This document shows positions 47,098 through 62,139 of a stretch of 64,000 nt of DNA, piece after piece. How positions within the stretch are numbered: the first letter of the stretch is position 1; each line of letters starts with the position of its first letter. Location of the stretch: the NCBI GenBank assembly GCA_014155875.1, contig JACEFZ010012596.1:186001-250000 (forward strand). The letters are read 5' to 3'. The translations under genes and the position numbers were made by a program. Under the pieces are notes generated by a model, which made no database searches, was not told the DNA's origin, and was given only the letters and a program-made list of their open reading frames with translations. The stretch comes from Cepaea nemoralis. Taxonomy: Eukaryota > Mollusca > Gastropoda > Stylommatophora > Helicidae.

Positions 47098-47405
47098 AGC
47101 CCCACACATCACCCACACACCACAAAAATAGGCCACATACAACATAAACACAAACCACACACATAACACACACTATACACGTAAAACACACATCTCACAC
47201 ATTACACTCACCACGCATTAAACACGCACACATCATACACACGACTCACAAACATCACACTCGCATCACACACAAACACATCATACACACATTACAAATA
47301 CCCATCATACACGCATCACACACAAACACATCACACACACACATTGCACACCCAGCACACACACACATCACATACAAACACATTGTACACATATCACACT
47401 CGCAA

Positions 47406-47446
<41 letters not shown>

Positions 47447-47468
47447 TTAGAAATACATCATTTAAACA

Positions 47469-47507
<39 letters not shown>

Positions 47508-47632
47508 ACACACGGTAGGGCTCAGGGCAACTACAAGTGACGTGCATATTGTATTCGGAATATGGTGCTAGATCTATATTATTAGACCAATCGACACTCG
47601 ATGGCGATTTGTTTTATTTCACCCCTCCATCG

Positions 47633-47666
<34 letters not shown>

Positions 47667-47668
<2 letters not shown>

Positions 47669-48573
47669 TTCGCAACATAAGGCATATATAAGGCAAGCTA
47701 GGAAGGATGTGCAAAAGGCTGCCAGGCAGTGTGCAAATGATTATTGGATCAAGTTATGTGAGTCCATTCAAATCGCAAGTGATAAGGGAATCATAAGAAG
47801 CATGTTTGAAGGAATAAAGAAAGCCTGTGGTCCAGTGATCAAAAGAAGAGCACCATTGAAAACCTTGACTGGAGAAATCATCACTGACAAGAAACAGCAG
47901 ATGGACAGATGGGTAGAGCACTATTTGGAGCTTTACTCAAGTGAGACCAAACTAACGGATGATGCCCTCAACGCCATAGAGGCTCTACCAACTCTTGACC
48001 ACCTGGACACACTTCCCACCATAACAGAAGTTAAGTATGCTATAAATGAACTTGCATCTGGCAAGGCTCCAGGTAAGGATGGGATTCCAATAGAGGTTAT
48101 AAGGAGTGGGCAAGACACACTCACTCTACTGATCCACCAGCTAATAGAGCTATGCTGGCGAGAAGGACAAGTCCCACAGGATTTCAAAGATTCAAACATC
48201 ATAACACTATACAAGAACAAGGGCGATCGGAGCGACTGCAACAACTATAGGGGTATCTCACTTCTGTGTATTGTTGGAAAAGTATTTGCCAGAATTGTTC
48301 TGCGCAGACTTCAAGTCCTAGGAGATCAGTCTACTCCGAATCACAGTGTGGCTTTCGACAGAAACGGTCTACCATTGATATGATATTCTCATTGCGACAA
48401 ATGCAAGAAAAATGCCGTGAACAGAATCAACCACTGTTTATTGCCTTCATCGACCTCACAAAGGCATTTGATTTGGTCAGTCGTGAGGGTCTATTCAAGG
48501 CACTAAAGAAGATTGGCTGCCCACCAACTCTTCTGTCAATTGTGGAATCGTTCCACACAGGCATGAAGGGTAT
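47667..48573 (+). pseudogene. LINE-b RT, 5' segment, copy 2
   Basis: Same 5' truncation at (AT)n, same frameshifting deletion before QCGF and same LTR-element insertion after GGTAT (48569-48573) as copy 1. Confidence 0.9.
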
Positions 48574-51500
48574 TGTCAGGGTCTTATATGTGAGTAATAG
48601 TGTAAGTGCCGGTATGTAAGCGAGAGTCAGTGTAAGCATAGCTGAGGTCAAGGGCAGTAAGAGACACCACGGCTTGGCTAACGGGAGGTCAGGCGAGAAG
48701 TCCGTGGACAGACCCACGTGATGTGGGAAGGTCAAGGAGGAGGGAGTCAGTGTGTGTGAGACAGCGAATAGAGACGGACGTGTGGAGATCTAGAGAGCGA
48801 TAGAACGATAGAACGATAGTGTTTGTGACGGATAGATGGAGATGAACGTTGTGTATTGATATTCGAGGAATGTACTAACTGTGATATGTGCGGGATGATG
48901 TGAAGTTGTGATTGCGAATGATCATACGGGCGACAGTGTAAAGATCGCCATTGTGAGCTAGCGCGTGGCTGCTGGTGTTGAACGATTGTTTTGGTGTTGA
49001 ACGATTGTTTGAGCGTGAAGTGCGACCATGTTGTCAGCCTGTAATATATTGTAATAAATGTTGTTCAGGAGATAGCTCCTGCGAGTTTCCGATTGCATTC
49101 ATGTGTTATTACTATATGTGTCGTAGATGTTGTAATTTGCCTGTCCAAGTCCAGTGAGCTAGAAGGAGAAAATAGTTAGGACTCTGACAGGTATAATGGT
49201 GTCAGAAGTACACATGAACCACATTCCCATGTAAAACGCATTAAAAGAATGCTACTTATGTAAAGAAGAAGATCAATTGCATAATTTTGTAAAAATCGGA
49301 GAGTTGTTAACAAAATCAGAACGAAAATAACATCATTTCTTTCCACAGCAGGTTTCAATTCTACAAAGCGACCGACGTAACCAGAACAGGTCAACGGTAA
49401 CCAGCACGAGAATCACGTTTCTGTACATCAAGCGTTCGAGTAGTCAGCAGATAAAGATAAGTTGATTAATTTTGATTGCTAAGTACCCAAATCTGCATTC
49501 TTTGAGTTGCTTGTATAAATACCATCATTAGTAGATTTGAATATTAATTAACAGAAAATGTCAGAGGATGAATACCAATCACATTTCTGGGGCACAAATC
49601 AATACAAATGGTTGCTAGATTTTTTTGATAGTACACGGGCACAAAACAAAGCAGCTTGTAATATAAACCATGACTTAATACATGATTGGACACAACAATT
49701 TGAAAAGAAAATGCAAGACTACAAAATCCTAAAAGATTATTGGGGTGTATGGTACAGAGGACACTTACCAATAAAACACAAAAAACTTCAAGAGATTATA
49801 CCTGATTTGTCAAGGACAGACTATGAATATTATAAAACAAGGATATTAAAACACTATATAAACTCTTTCGAGACTCTAAAAATAGAGGTACAAAATTTGA
49901 AACCAGCCACAGACAAATCATTCACCCAGTATATAAGGGAAATAGAAGAATCTTTCAGAAAACTAACATTTGAAATTAAACATACAGACAACAATCAAGG
50001 AATAATAAATTTCTTGTTAGTGGAAAAATTAAAAGCAACACTCCCAGCCGAATGCAGAAAATATTTAGAAGAACACAACACAGAACCTATCAAAAACTTA
50101 CTAGAAAAATGCCGCGAATATTACAACCAAAGTATATACCTGGTTAAGAACACTCAACAGAAAAATACTGTGAAAGCAACGGCATCTGCAGCCACAGATT
50201 GTCAAAACAAATCACAGAAAACAAAACCAGTACTGTGCAAACATTGTAGCACTCCACATACAGAAAATGGAATATGCGATAAGAATCCCACTTATCAAGA
50301 ATACCTGAATACTATTATAGCACAAAAACTGGGGAAGGTAAATCAAAGGAAATATAGAACAAAATGTCATTTTTGCCTCGCGTATGGCCACAGGCGTTTT
50401 GAATGTGAAGGAGTAAAAAGAATACAGAAAGCAAAAGCAAATGCAGCCATAAACATTACAACAGACAGTTCAGCAAAGAACTTAGAAAAAGTGAACATCA
50501 CAGAAACGAAAACAAGACCAAACACTACAAATTCAGAACAGACTGAGTTTTACCCATCAGACTTTGTACCATATTTCAATAATGTTGTTAACATCACTCA
50601 GCCTCATTCCTTATTAAAAGAATGTAATGCTCAACAAGAAAGTGAGGAAATGAACAAAACCTCCAGACTGTCGGTAGGAAAACTAACATTCCATGAGGGA
50701 TACATTAATGACACAGTATGCACATGTGTACGCGACACAGGGTCCTGTCTTATCGGTCTTCGGAAGACCCTAGCTGATCCTAAAGACTACCTAGATGAGT
50801 ACATCTATTGCAGAACTGTTTCAGGGACAATAGAGAAATATCCTATGGCATGGGCCAATATAAAATCACCTTTCCTATCAGGCAGAGTAACTTGCGCATT
50901 ATTAGACAATCCATGCTGTGATTTATTAATTGGAAATGTATTAAATGTAATAGACCACACAGAGTCCACAACCCAGACATGGCAGAAAGTTAACACTACA
51001 ACAAACACTGCCTTAACTACACCATTCATCATACAACAACATGATGAACAGACCAAAGTACCACACCATACCAACTTGATTACCATCTCACAACAAGAAA
51101 AAACAGAAACTGGTGTGTATCATCAAAGAAAAGAAGGTACAGATAACAAGCATTTCACAAGGGCGAGAAAAGATCACAAAACATCATGGTACATACTATA
51201 CCTCCTGTACCCCCTGCTAACTACACACATGCCCAAGTACACACAATGGATGGTTCTACTCGCACTACTCATGTTAAATGCAAAACAAATGTCTTCACAA
51301 ACAATTTTATTCACACATCATCATGACGCAACACAGATGATATTACTCATGACAAACCAGCTAACTTTGTTACTTATATCATTACTGGTGAACCAAAGTT
51401 TGTTGTTACCACGGATAAACACTATGTCAAATCAACTCAGACACATACGTATGCTGAACAATGTAAATCATCAGTCGGTGGAATTACTGACAAAAATCAG

Positions 51501-53868
51501 CAACAAATTACCCTACATATTTTGGAAAATATACACAAATTGCAGAAAAGTGTACAAACATGCACGATTACAGTTCAAAACTATACATGGTGTATTATTA
51601 TTATTTGAACTATTGGATGTATACACACATGTACGAGTGCAGGTTTGGAGATAGCACTCAAAATGATCTCAACATGAAATTTGAAAATCCCCACCCTTCG
51701 GAAAATTAATTTTAACCGTACCCCACTTTATATCCTTAGATCGAGTAACTCCAGAGTTGCCTTGTCTGCTGTACGACTTCAGCGCTATGATACTAGCACA
51801 CTCCATTGTATAGACCAACATAAAAGTTCCTTCAACGTGAAAAGTGTCATCGACAGAACAGTAAGACTCAACATGTGATTTCAGGTATCAAACAGTAAGA
51901 TATACCCATATTGACTTTGTTTCAAACGAGTATCTACAGAATCCACCTTTTGAAATCGACTAACAACGACAAGAACTTCACAAGTACAGACACTCATTTC
52001 CAGTGAACAGTTTAATGAACCAGATGCCAACCTACAAACTATGGCAAAGATAGTCACAGACAGACGCACTATTTTTTTGCATGTGCGAATTCCAGCAATT
52101 TTACAGAACGGATTTACAAATTGTCCAAACTTGGTGAAAAGTCTTAATCACTATACAGAAGGAAAGACAATATCATGATATACAGAATACGTCAATAATC
52201 GGGTCAGAAAGAAGAAATGCCAAACATTCCAGCACCGCAATGAACATTGACCACTGGTAATTTAATTCCGTGTGCATAACATTTGCAGGACAAGAACAGT
52301 ATCCTATACGTGCATAAAGGCAGCGACGATGAATATTTTATTGTAAATGTATTAACTGCATGACATTCAATGTCTAATTTTATTATTATAATAGTTAGTA
52401 TTGTTAGAATGTGATATGTACATATAAGCGTAAGTACAGTGTGAAAGGTATAAGTTGTAATGCTGAGAATGAACGCCTGGCAATCCCAATACGCGAGTGT
52501 TACCAAACTTGCTTTCGCGTATGGTGGATAGCCCGACGAATGACGCTTAGCAATAGTGGTACAAAATTAACATCATAATAGTGTAACAAGAAGGAACATA
52601 CCAACAGGGTGATGCCAACCAAATAGATTAATAAGAACTCTCCATAACAGCAAACGAGGTGTACCCAAAAAGGGAAACAACTCACGGCCTGACATTAGAT
52701 GAGGTAAGGGGGACTATGACATACATGAAGTATATTCGAACCATGACCACAACATTGACACAGCGTGCTCATAAAGAATCGATTAGTGTGCATTAAATAG
52801 AGACGAGGGGAACCACGTCTGAATAGAGAGAAAATTTAAGAATGCTGTAAGAGGAAGTTGTAGCCTTATTCGAGGCGTAAACCAATGGAGAATCCTTAAA
52901 CCAGCATAGCCACAATAACTATGAGATGATAATGCACAGACAATCGATTGGGAAACATGAATAGAATGTAATGTCACGGATTGGGGGTTGAAGAATATAA
53001 CGAGGTATGACAAGTAGACCCAACCAAAACATTTGTCACGCCACGACAAAACCTTGAGAGAAACCTCAATACTGAAAAAGAGAGAACAATAGTGATAGTT
53101 GATCTCGGAAAAGACCAAAGTAAGAAGATACGCACGCGTATACTTAGGATCATACAATCCCCTGACAAGGTTAGAAAGAGGTAACAAGAACAACAACAGA
53201 ATGTGCCACATTTCTAATGGAAAGTGCCACATTGGTTGTGCGGGGGGAGAGTGTCAGGGTCTTATATGTGAGTAATAGTGTAAGTGCCGGTATGTAAGCG
53301 AGAGTCAGTGTAAGCATAGCTGAGGTCAAGGGCAGTAAGAGACACCACGGCTTGGCTGACGGGAGGTCAGGCGAGAAGTCCGTGGACAGACCCACGTGAT
53401 GTGGGAAGGTCAAGGAGGAGAGAGTCAGTGTGTGTGAGACAGCGAATAGAGACGGACGTGTGGAGATCTAGAGAGCGATAGAACGATAGAAACGATAGTG
53501 TTTGTGACGGATAGATGGAGATGAACGTTGTGTATTGATATTCGAGGAATGTACTAACTGTGATATGTGCGGGATGATGTGAAGTTGTGATTGCGAATGA
53601 TCATACGGGCGACAGTGTAAAGATCGCCATTGTGAGCCAGCGCGTGGCTGCTGGTGTTGAACGATTGTTTTGGTGTTGAACGATTGTTTGAGCGTGAAGT
53701 GCGACCATGTTGTCAGCCTGTAATATATTGTAATAAATGTTGTTCAGGAGATAGCTCCTGCGAGTTTCCGATTGCATTCATGTGTTATTACTATATGTGT
53801 CGTAGATGTTGTAATTTGCTTGTCCAAGTCCAGTGAGCTAGAAGGAGAAAATAGTTAGGACTCTGACA
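48574..53868 (+). mobile_element. LTR retrotransposon with gag-pro but no pol, copy 2
   Basis: LTRs 48574-49189 and 53252-53868 (the latter one base longer). Target duplication GGTAT at 48569-48573 and 53869-53873. Same insertion event as copy 1, duplicated with the unit. Confidence 0.94.
49558..51654 (+). CDS. gag-pro: Gag-protease polyprotein, 698 aa, copy 2
   Basis: Nearly identical to the copy 1 protein (I see only single replacements, e.g. NTQQKN for NTQQKS and TQTWQK for TQTRQK). Zinc knuckle, DTG and LLIGN are intact. The frame has stayed open in both copies. Confidence 0.9.
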   Translation: MSEDEYQSHFWGTNQYKWLLDFFDSTRAQNKAACNINHDLIHDWTQQFEKKMQDYKILKDYWGVWYRGHLPIKHKKLQEIIPDLSRTDYEYYKTRILKHYINSFETLKIEVQNLKPATDKSFTQYIREIEESFRKLTFEIKHTDNNQGIINFLLVEKLKATLPAECRKYLEEHNTEPIKNLLEKCREYYNQSIYLVKNTQQKNTVKATASAATDCQNKSQKTKPVLCKHCSTPHTENGICDKNPTYQEYLNTIIAQKLGKVNQRKYRTKCHFCLAYGHRRFECEGVKRIQKAKANAAINITTDSSAKNLEKVNITETKTRPNTTNSEQTEFYPSDFVPYFNNVVNITQPHSLLKECNAQQESEEMNKTSRLSVGKLTFHEGYINDTVCTCVRDTGSCLIGLRKTLADPKDYLDEYIYCRTVSGTIEKYPMAWANIKSPFLSGRVTCALLDNPCCDLLIGNVLNVIDHTESTTQTWQKVNTTTNTALTTPFIIQQHDEQTKVPHHTNLITISQQEKTETGVYHQRKEGTDNKHFTRARKDHKTSWYILYLLYPLLTTHMPKYTQWMVLLALLMLNAKQMSSQTILFTHHHDATQMILLMTNQLTLLLISLLVNQSLLLPRINTMSNQLRHIRMLNNVNHQSVELLTKISNKLPYIFWKIYTNCRKVYKHARLQFKTIHGVLLLFELLDVYTHVRVQVWR

Positions 53869-54567
53869 GGTATAATCAAGTTTGATGGTGCAACTTCTGA
53901 AGAATGTGAAATCAAGAGTGGAGTTAAGCAAGGTTGTGTACTAGCTCCCACCCTCTTTGGAATATACTTTTCACTTCTACTGAAATATGACTTTCGTGAT
54001 CAGGATGGTGGTATATACATTCACTCACGCTCAGATGGCATCCTTTACAATGCTCAAATATTGAAGGCCAAGACCAAAATTAGGAGGGTACTGATCAGAG
54101 AGTTGCTTTTTGCAGATGATGCTGCAGTTACGACCCACTCTGAGGAAGAATTGCAATGTCTACTATCTGCATTCTCCAATGCTTGTTCTGAATTTGGTTT
54201 AACAATTAGCAAAAAGAAGACACAGATTATGTCACAAGGTGCACATGGGGTAACATCAATCTTTATTGACGACGCCGAACTAGAGATGGTAGACCATTTT
54301 ACATATCTAGGATCAGTGGTAAATAGCAAATTATCCCTAGATCAGGAAATCAACATCCGGATTGGTAAGGCAGCAACAACAATGAACAGGTTAACAAAAA
54401 GAGTCTGGGAGAATAGGAAGCTTACTGCAAAAACAAAAGTCCTTGTCTATCAAGCCTGTGTCCTTAGTACTCTTCTTTATGGCAGTAAAACCGGGACAAC
54501 TTACTCACACCAAGAGAAACATGTAAACAGCTTTCATATGCGATGTCTGCGAAGAAATCTTGGTATT
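53869..54567 (+). pseudogene. LINE-b RT, 3' segment, copy 2
   Basis: As in copy 1, but the frame near 54027 is intact. FADD is present. It ends at the LINE-c junction near 54567. Confidence 0.87.
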
Positions 54568-56605
54568 GTTTTGTTTGTTGTTTGTCCATCAAGAATGATG
54601 ATGACCATTCATTTCATCCAGTGGGGTTGAAGGTATGGAGCCGTGGGTTCTAAGATGGCTGATAAGGCCTATTTTGGCTCGAAATGTTCTTTGACAATGT
54701 GGGCAAGGAATGCTTGACGTTTCTGGAGGAGGATTTCCTGCAGCGGTTTTTCTGTCCTGCCTTTTCTTCACAGATCTTGCAGTCCTAGTTGCCTCACATA
54801 TGACTGCACCCTTCCGTAATGATGCACGCCGCGAATTTCGGTCTCTGGCTGCAGCCTCCCAGGTGTCATGATGAATTCCAAAAGCCTTCAGTGACATTTT
54901 CAGAGTGTCTTTAAAACGTTCCCTCTGGCCACCTTGGTAGCGTTTACCACAACGCAGTTCGCTGTAAAAAAATTCGTTTAGGGAGCCTTTGATCTGGCAT
55001 GCGAGTCAAGTGACCAGCCCAGCGAATCTGATTCTTCATCAGTAGAGTGTGGATACTGGGCATGGATGCTCTTTCTAGGACTTCAGTGTCTGGAATCTTG
55101 TCTTGCCATTTAATCTTCAGTAGCTTCCTTAGGCAGACTGTGTGGAAGTGGTTTAATTTCCTAGCGTGTCGCTGATAAACAGTCCAGGTTTCACAAGCAT
55201 ATAGCAGTGTGGATAATATAACTGCTTTGTAGACTTTTAGCTTTGTTTGCAGGCTTATTCCAGTTCTGTCCCATACATTCTTGTACAGTCTGCCAAAGGC
55301 CGCACTGGCCTTGGAGATTCTTGCATTCACTTCGTCATCAATTGTGGCAGGTTGTGACACAGTGCTGCCAAGATAGGTGAATTTGTCCACAACACTTAGT
55401 CTATGATCATTTATTTTGATATTCGGCACAGTATGATTATTCCCTGGAGTTGGCTGGTACATAACTACTGTCGTCTCCAAGTTGATATTGAGCCCAAAGT
55501 TGGCACAGCCATGTGAGAAAGATGAAACATTATGATGCATGTCCGCCTCTGAGTTGGCGTACTGAACTCAATCATCTGCAAACAGGAGCTCTCTGACGGT
55601 GTCGCTGTTAATTTTGGTTTTAGCTTTCAGCCTTCTGAGATTGAATAACTTTCCATCCATGCGGTAGTTGATGTGTATTCCAATGTTGTCGTTCTCGAAG
55701 GCATTCATCAGCATGGCTGAAAATATGAGGCTGAACAGTGTTGGTGCTAGGACACATCCTTTTTTCACTCCATTGGTGACAGGAAAGGGTTCAGACAGTT
55801 CGCAATTTTCCTGTACTCTTGCCTGCATGCCGTCATGAAATAGCCGCACTATTTGGACAAACTTTCGTGGACAGCCATATTTTGCCATAATCTTCCACAG
55901 TCCTTCTCTGCTGACTGTATCAAAAGCCTTGGTAAGGTCAATGAAAGTGGAGAACATTTCGCAGGTCTGTTCCTGACATTTCTCTTGCAGCTGCCTTGCA
56001 GCGAAAATCATGTCAACAGTTCCACGTTCTTTTCTGAAGCCACACTGACTCTCAGGAAGAAGACTTTGATCGAGATAGGCTGTGTGGCGATTGAGAAGAA
56101 TTCTGGCGAATATCTTCCCTGCAGGATTGGCGGTTTCCTATACGTTTGTAAAGGTGGACTATTGACGCGTCCTTGAAATCTTGTGGCATGATCTCGTTCA
56201 CCCATATGTTTGTAAAGAATTGGTGAAGCTGCTGTGTTAGGACCGTCCCACCTGCCTTGTTTATCTCTGCTGGGATGGAGTCAGGACCAGGTGCCTTGCC
56301 GCTGGAGAGTTTCTGGATGGCTTTGTTTACTTCCACTATGTTTGGCAGGTCATCAAGCGTCGCATTGGTAGGAACTTGAGGAAGGCAGTTGATGGTTTCA
56401 TCATCGAAGAAGGAAGTTGAATTTACGATGTTGCTGAAATGCTCTGCCCAGCGTTGAAGGATTTCTTTCTTATCGGTGATCAATGTTCCCCCATCTGCAC
56501 TGAGGAGGGGAACTATGCCTGGTGATGTAGGACCATAGACCGCTTTCAGTGAGTCGTAGAAGTTTTTCATATCATGTCTGTCAGCAAAGCCCTGAATTTC
56601 ATCAG
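54568..56605 (-). pseudogene. LINE-c, 5'-truncated RT, copy 2
   Basis: Like copy 1 but more damaged: a stop directly after FADD (near 55567), a 35-bp deletion near 56123 (flanked by TG on both sides) and the same C-terminal frameshift. The 5' end joins the TNFR intron directly at CTTTGTT (56606-56612), with no LINE-d. Confidence 0.9.
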
Positions 56606-56636
56606 CTTTGTTGTAAAGAATGAATACTGCACTTAC

Positions 56637-56651
56637 AGAAAGGAATCCACC
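56637..56651 (-). other. candidate 15-nt microexon, copy 3
   Basis: Acceptor and GTAAGT donor as in copy 1. Confidence 0.4.
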
Positions 56652-56734
56652 CTGTAGTTGTAGTAAAGAAACATGCAAGTTGATAAAAACTAACAAGAAG
56701 ACATGAGAATCTTGAAATTCTCGTGTGTACTCAC

Positions 56735-57590
56735 CTGTCAGTCCATCCGTATTAGTGGAGTCAGTGGTGTCAGAGAGAGGCACACAGACTGGACCTGTGT
56801 TATTGTCACTGACTGTCATCTCAGGTCTGTCACAACAGACTGTGTCGTGGTCACTTGTGCATTTTCTGCCAACAAACTGACAGCTATGACATTGGGAACA
56901 ATGATCATCAGATAGAGGAGATTCATGAGGAGAGTGTCTGAAATATCCAGACTTACAATCAACGATTGCTGGATGAGTGCTGTTACAGGACTGGAAAAGT
57001 AATCTACAAGTGTTATTGCCCATTTTCTGACACAGTTTACACTCTATGTTGTTATGAGAATCCTCATACATGTACGTATCTGGGGGACATGGAAAACACT
57101 GTTTATAATGTGGACTATAATACTGTCCTTGCGTGCAAAGGATTGGCTTCTCTTCGCAGACATAAACATTATCTTTGTTCAGGACAGCCTCATATCTTGG
57201 ATTGTCACAACAGATTGTATCATAAAATCCCTCACAATGTCGTGTGGGGTTCTCACATTCCGAGCATTTTACACACTGATCTGACTGATACGGCGCTTTG
57301 GCCATTCTTCTGTAGAGGCCATTTCTACAATGAATTACACTGTCATGGGTTATATTACATTCTGTGACTAGAACCTCCACTTCAGGATCAATGAGTCGTG
57401 TACAGTTGAAGCACTCCAGGTGTGTGTGCCAGTGGTCAGTCATGTAAGATACCCCATCCTGGCAAAGTGGACACACTTCCAGGCCAGGCATTAATTTCAA
57501 GAGATGTGTCCCTTTAGGGCAAATATGACTGGAAACAGCACTGGACCCAACCACAGATGCCACCAAAACTAATACCAACACAATATACAT
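56735..57590 (-). CDS. TNFR-like cysteine-rich receptor, first exon, copy 3
   Basis: Third intact 856-nt exon (offset 25468 from copy 1), with all cysteines and the donor retained. It differs more from the other two (SSHICPKGTHLLKLMPG, RHCEGFYD, NTCRLLFQSC). The frame reads on into LINE-c to 56052 (512 codons) if unspliced. The most divergent copy, in line with the first duplication separating it from copies 1 and 2. Confidence 0.8.
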
Positions 57591-57643
57591 GGCAATAGCT
57601 TGTAGTCCGAAACCACCAACGCCTCTTCAACTTCTGGAACCCT

Positions 57644-57899
57644 TTATGGCTACTTCAACTACAAGTTTGTAGCTATTCAATAAAAGCACACCCAAATTAT
57701 GTCACCTTATATGGTTACTTCAACCAAAACTGTGTAGTAATTCACTGAAATCAGTCACAAATAATGTTATCTTGTATGGTTACTTTAGCCAAAGCTGTAT
57801 AGCAATTAACTGAAATCATACACAGATTATGTCACCTTGTATGGCTACTTTAGCCAAACATGTAGTAATTTACTGAAATTATTCACACATTCTGTCTCC
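57644..57899. repeat. 64-bp tandem repeat upstream of the TNFR-like exon, copy 3
   Basis: Four units as in the other copies. Confidence 0.85.
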
Positions 57900-58486
57900 A
57901 TGTTGGTGATAATTGTTTTACATAAATAATTCTCTGGTCACATGTACTCAACCATGCTATCTCTTTACAACAGTAATTGTTAAAATAATTATTTAAACTG
58001 ACATTATTTAATATATAATGTGTCTTCCAAATTGAAAACCTATTATGTTGAATAGCACGTTCTATTAGGAAACAAATTATAAATCTTGCTTTTCTCTCTC
58101 ACTGGCTGCTTGCTACTCAAACAGTATCTGAATCCTTATGCATTCAGGTGAGGCTTGCTTCATCTAGAAAAATTCCATCCAAGGTACCGGACTCTATCTA
58201 CCCGTGGCAAGGTTTTCTTTCGCTAAGAATGTTGCCAGGTCTATGGTCGGATGGCCTTATTCTTTGTGGTAGTCGATTCACGAACTCGGTCGGCTCGGCA
58301 TGTTCGGCCTGTAAGTTCCAAATTAGCGAGAGGATGTTAAGGTGCGCAATGTACATTGTGTTCTATGATTGTTCTATCAACTACCTGTGTTGAGTAAGGA
58401 GAACGTGATCATGTTCTGACTACTTACTATACCACATCGTTCACAACATGGAATCCAAACACGTATGTTCCAGTTTGAGAGAGTCG

Positions 58487-58487
<1 letters not shown>

Positions 58488-58566
<79 letters not shown>
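58488..58566. repeat. (CA)n microsatellite, copy 3
   Basis: Uninterrupted CA run, no CGCA block. Further CA runs follow to about 58960. Confidence 0.95.
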
Positions 58567-58567
<1 letters not shown>

Positions 58568-58923
58568 AGCTCCACACATCACCCACACACCACATAAATA
58601 GGCCACATACAACATAAACACAAACCACACACATAACACACACTATACACGTAAAACACACATCTCACACATTACACTCACCACGCATTAAGCACGCACA
58701 CATCATACACACGACTCACAAACATCACACTCGCATTACACACAAACACATCATACACACATTACAAATACCCATCATACACGCATCACACACAAACACA
58801 TCACACACACACATTGCACACCCAGCACACACACACATCACATACAAACACCTTGTACACATATCACACTCGCAGTCACACACACACACACACACACACA
58901 ATTAGAAATACATCATTTAAACA

Positions 58924-58962
<39 letters not shown>

Positions 58963-59088
58963 ACACACGGTAGGGCTCAGGGCAACTACAAGTGACGTGC
59001 ATATTGTATTCGGAATATGGTGCTAGATCTATATTATTAGACCAATCGACACTCGATGGCGATTTGTTTTTATTTCACCCCTCCATCG

Positions 59089-61077
<1,989 letters not shown>

Positions 61078-61320
61078 GCCGGCTTCGTAGCTTAGAGGTT
61101 ATGACTTTTCTCCGTAATCTCGTATACTCTCGTAGGTAACGTGATGACGGTGAGAATCAGCAGTGGTTCGAATCGCATCGGTAACTTACGGTGTATGTGA
61201 ACCGGCCGCTCAGAAAGCAATGGCAAACTACTGAGCGTAATCTTGCCAGGAAATCAACATACAGCTGAAAGATGCTGGTGTTGACAGCGATGTCCTGTAA
61301 AGGATATGCAAAAAAAAAAA
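61078..61320 (+). mobile_element. tRNA-derived SINE with poly-A tail
   Basis: A pol III A-box-like TAGCTTAGAGGTT (61088-61100) and B-box GGTTCGAATCG (61165-61175), followed by a body with GCAATGGCAAACTACTGAGC and TCTTGCCAGGAAATCAACAT segments, like conserved SINE central domains, then an A11 tail (61310-61320). The box spacing is wider than in a tRNA gene, so this is not a functional tRNA. Confidence 0.65.
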
Positions 61321-61589
61321 TGTATAGAAATGTATTGTAATACTATAAACCTACGTTACTTAAAAATAATCTGTCATCTCCTGTGTCTATATATATAAGG
61401 ACTGACGTTGCTGCACTCGAGATAAACAAGGCCAAGGCGTCGTCTTAAAATAGATATTACCGGGCCATATACAAACTGTGTCACGATGACACAAAATACT
61501 AGCAGACAATACGTTAAGCTGCGCGATAACGGTGTAATAGTTTGTTTACCTGATGTTTATTCCACGGTGGCATATTATTTATATTTAGT

Positions 61590-61962
61590 ACGCTTGTCAG
61601 CTGACAGTGATCCGGGTTTGATCCCCAGCGGTCACAGGATTATTTTTTCGATAAGCATGGCTCTGGGGTAGACCCATTTTCATAAAAATGGGTTCCAGTC
61701 AATTTTCAGAATTGTCTGGGGAAGAAAAGGAGGCGAGGAAGGGAAATGGCCATCTCTCTTCATATGTCGCGGCCTAGAAATGCGAAGCCTTGGCACTTCA
61801 CATCCCATCTCATATGTCGCGGCCTAGAAATATAAAGCCCCGACACTTCACATGCCAACAGCAGTGTCTGCTATGGGACTACCTTTGTCTTGTATTATTA
61901 TTGTCACCATTATCATCATCCCCATTAGTACGAGTCAAATCAAATCAAATCAAATCAAATCA
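61590..61962 (+). mobile_element. second SINE-like element with 50-bp duplication and (TCAAA)n tail
   Basis: A B-box-like GGGTTTGATCCCC (61615-61627) near the start, then two tandem units of about 50 bp (TCATATGTCGCGGCCTAGAA, near 61760 and 61810), and a pentanucleotide TCAAA run at about 61936-61962. Boundaries are uncertain. The A-box is not clear. Confidence 0.45.
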
Positions 61963-62139
61963 ACTTTATTAGGGTCACAAATTGGGCGCGCAGGCCCGTC
62001 TTACTTTCGGCCCTTCCAATCACTCGTCTTTCGTTCATCAAGAGCATTATACATTTACATAGGAAGAAAAATAAACATTGTGAAATGAATGTTGTAAACA
62101 TAAACAAGGCTAATTACCATGTTATGAGGCCCATCTCCC

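Larger units (their letters stand above)
45122..56608. repeat. tandem duplication unit, copy 2
   Basis: Same content and order as copy 1 except for the absence of LINE-d. Copies 1 and 2 share the LTR element insertion and a one-base deletion in LINE-b, so they are each other's closest relatives. Confidence 0.93.

Noticed and set aside
61088..61175. tRNA gene
   Set aside because: Promoter boxes are present but spacing is too wide and no cloverleaf can be drawn by eye. A poly-A-tailed SINE fits better.
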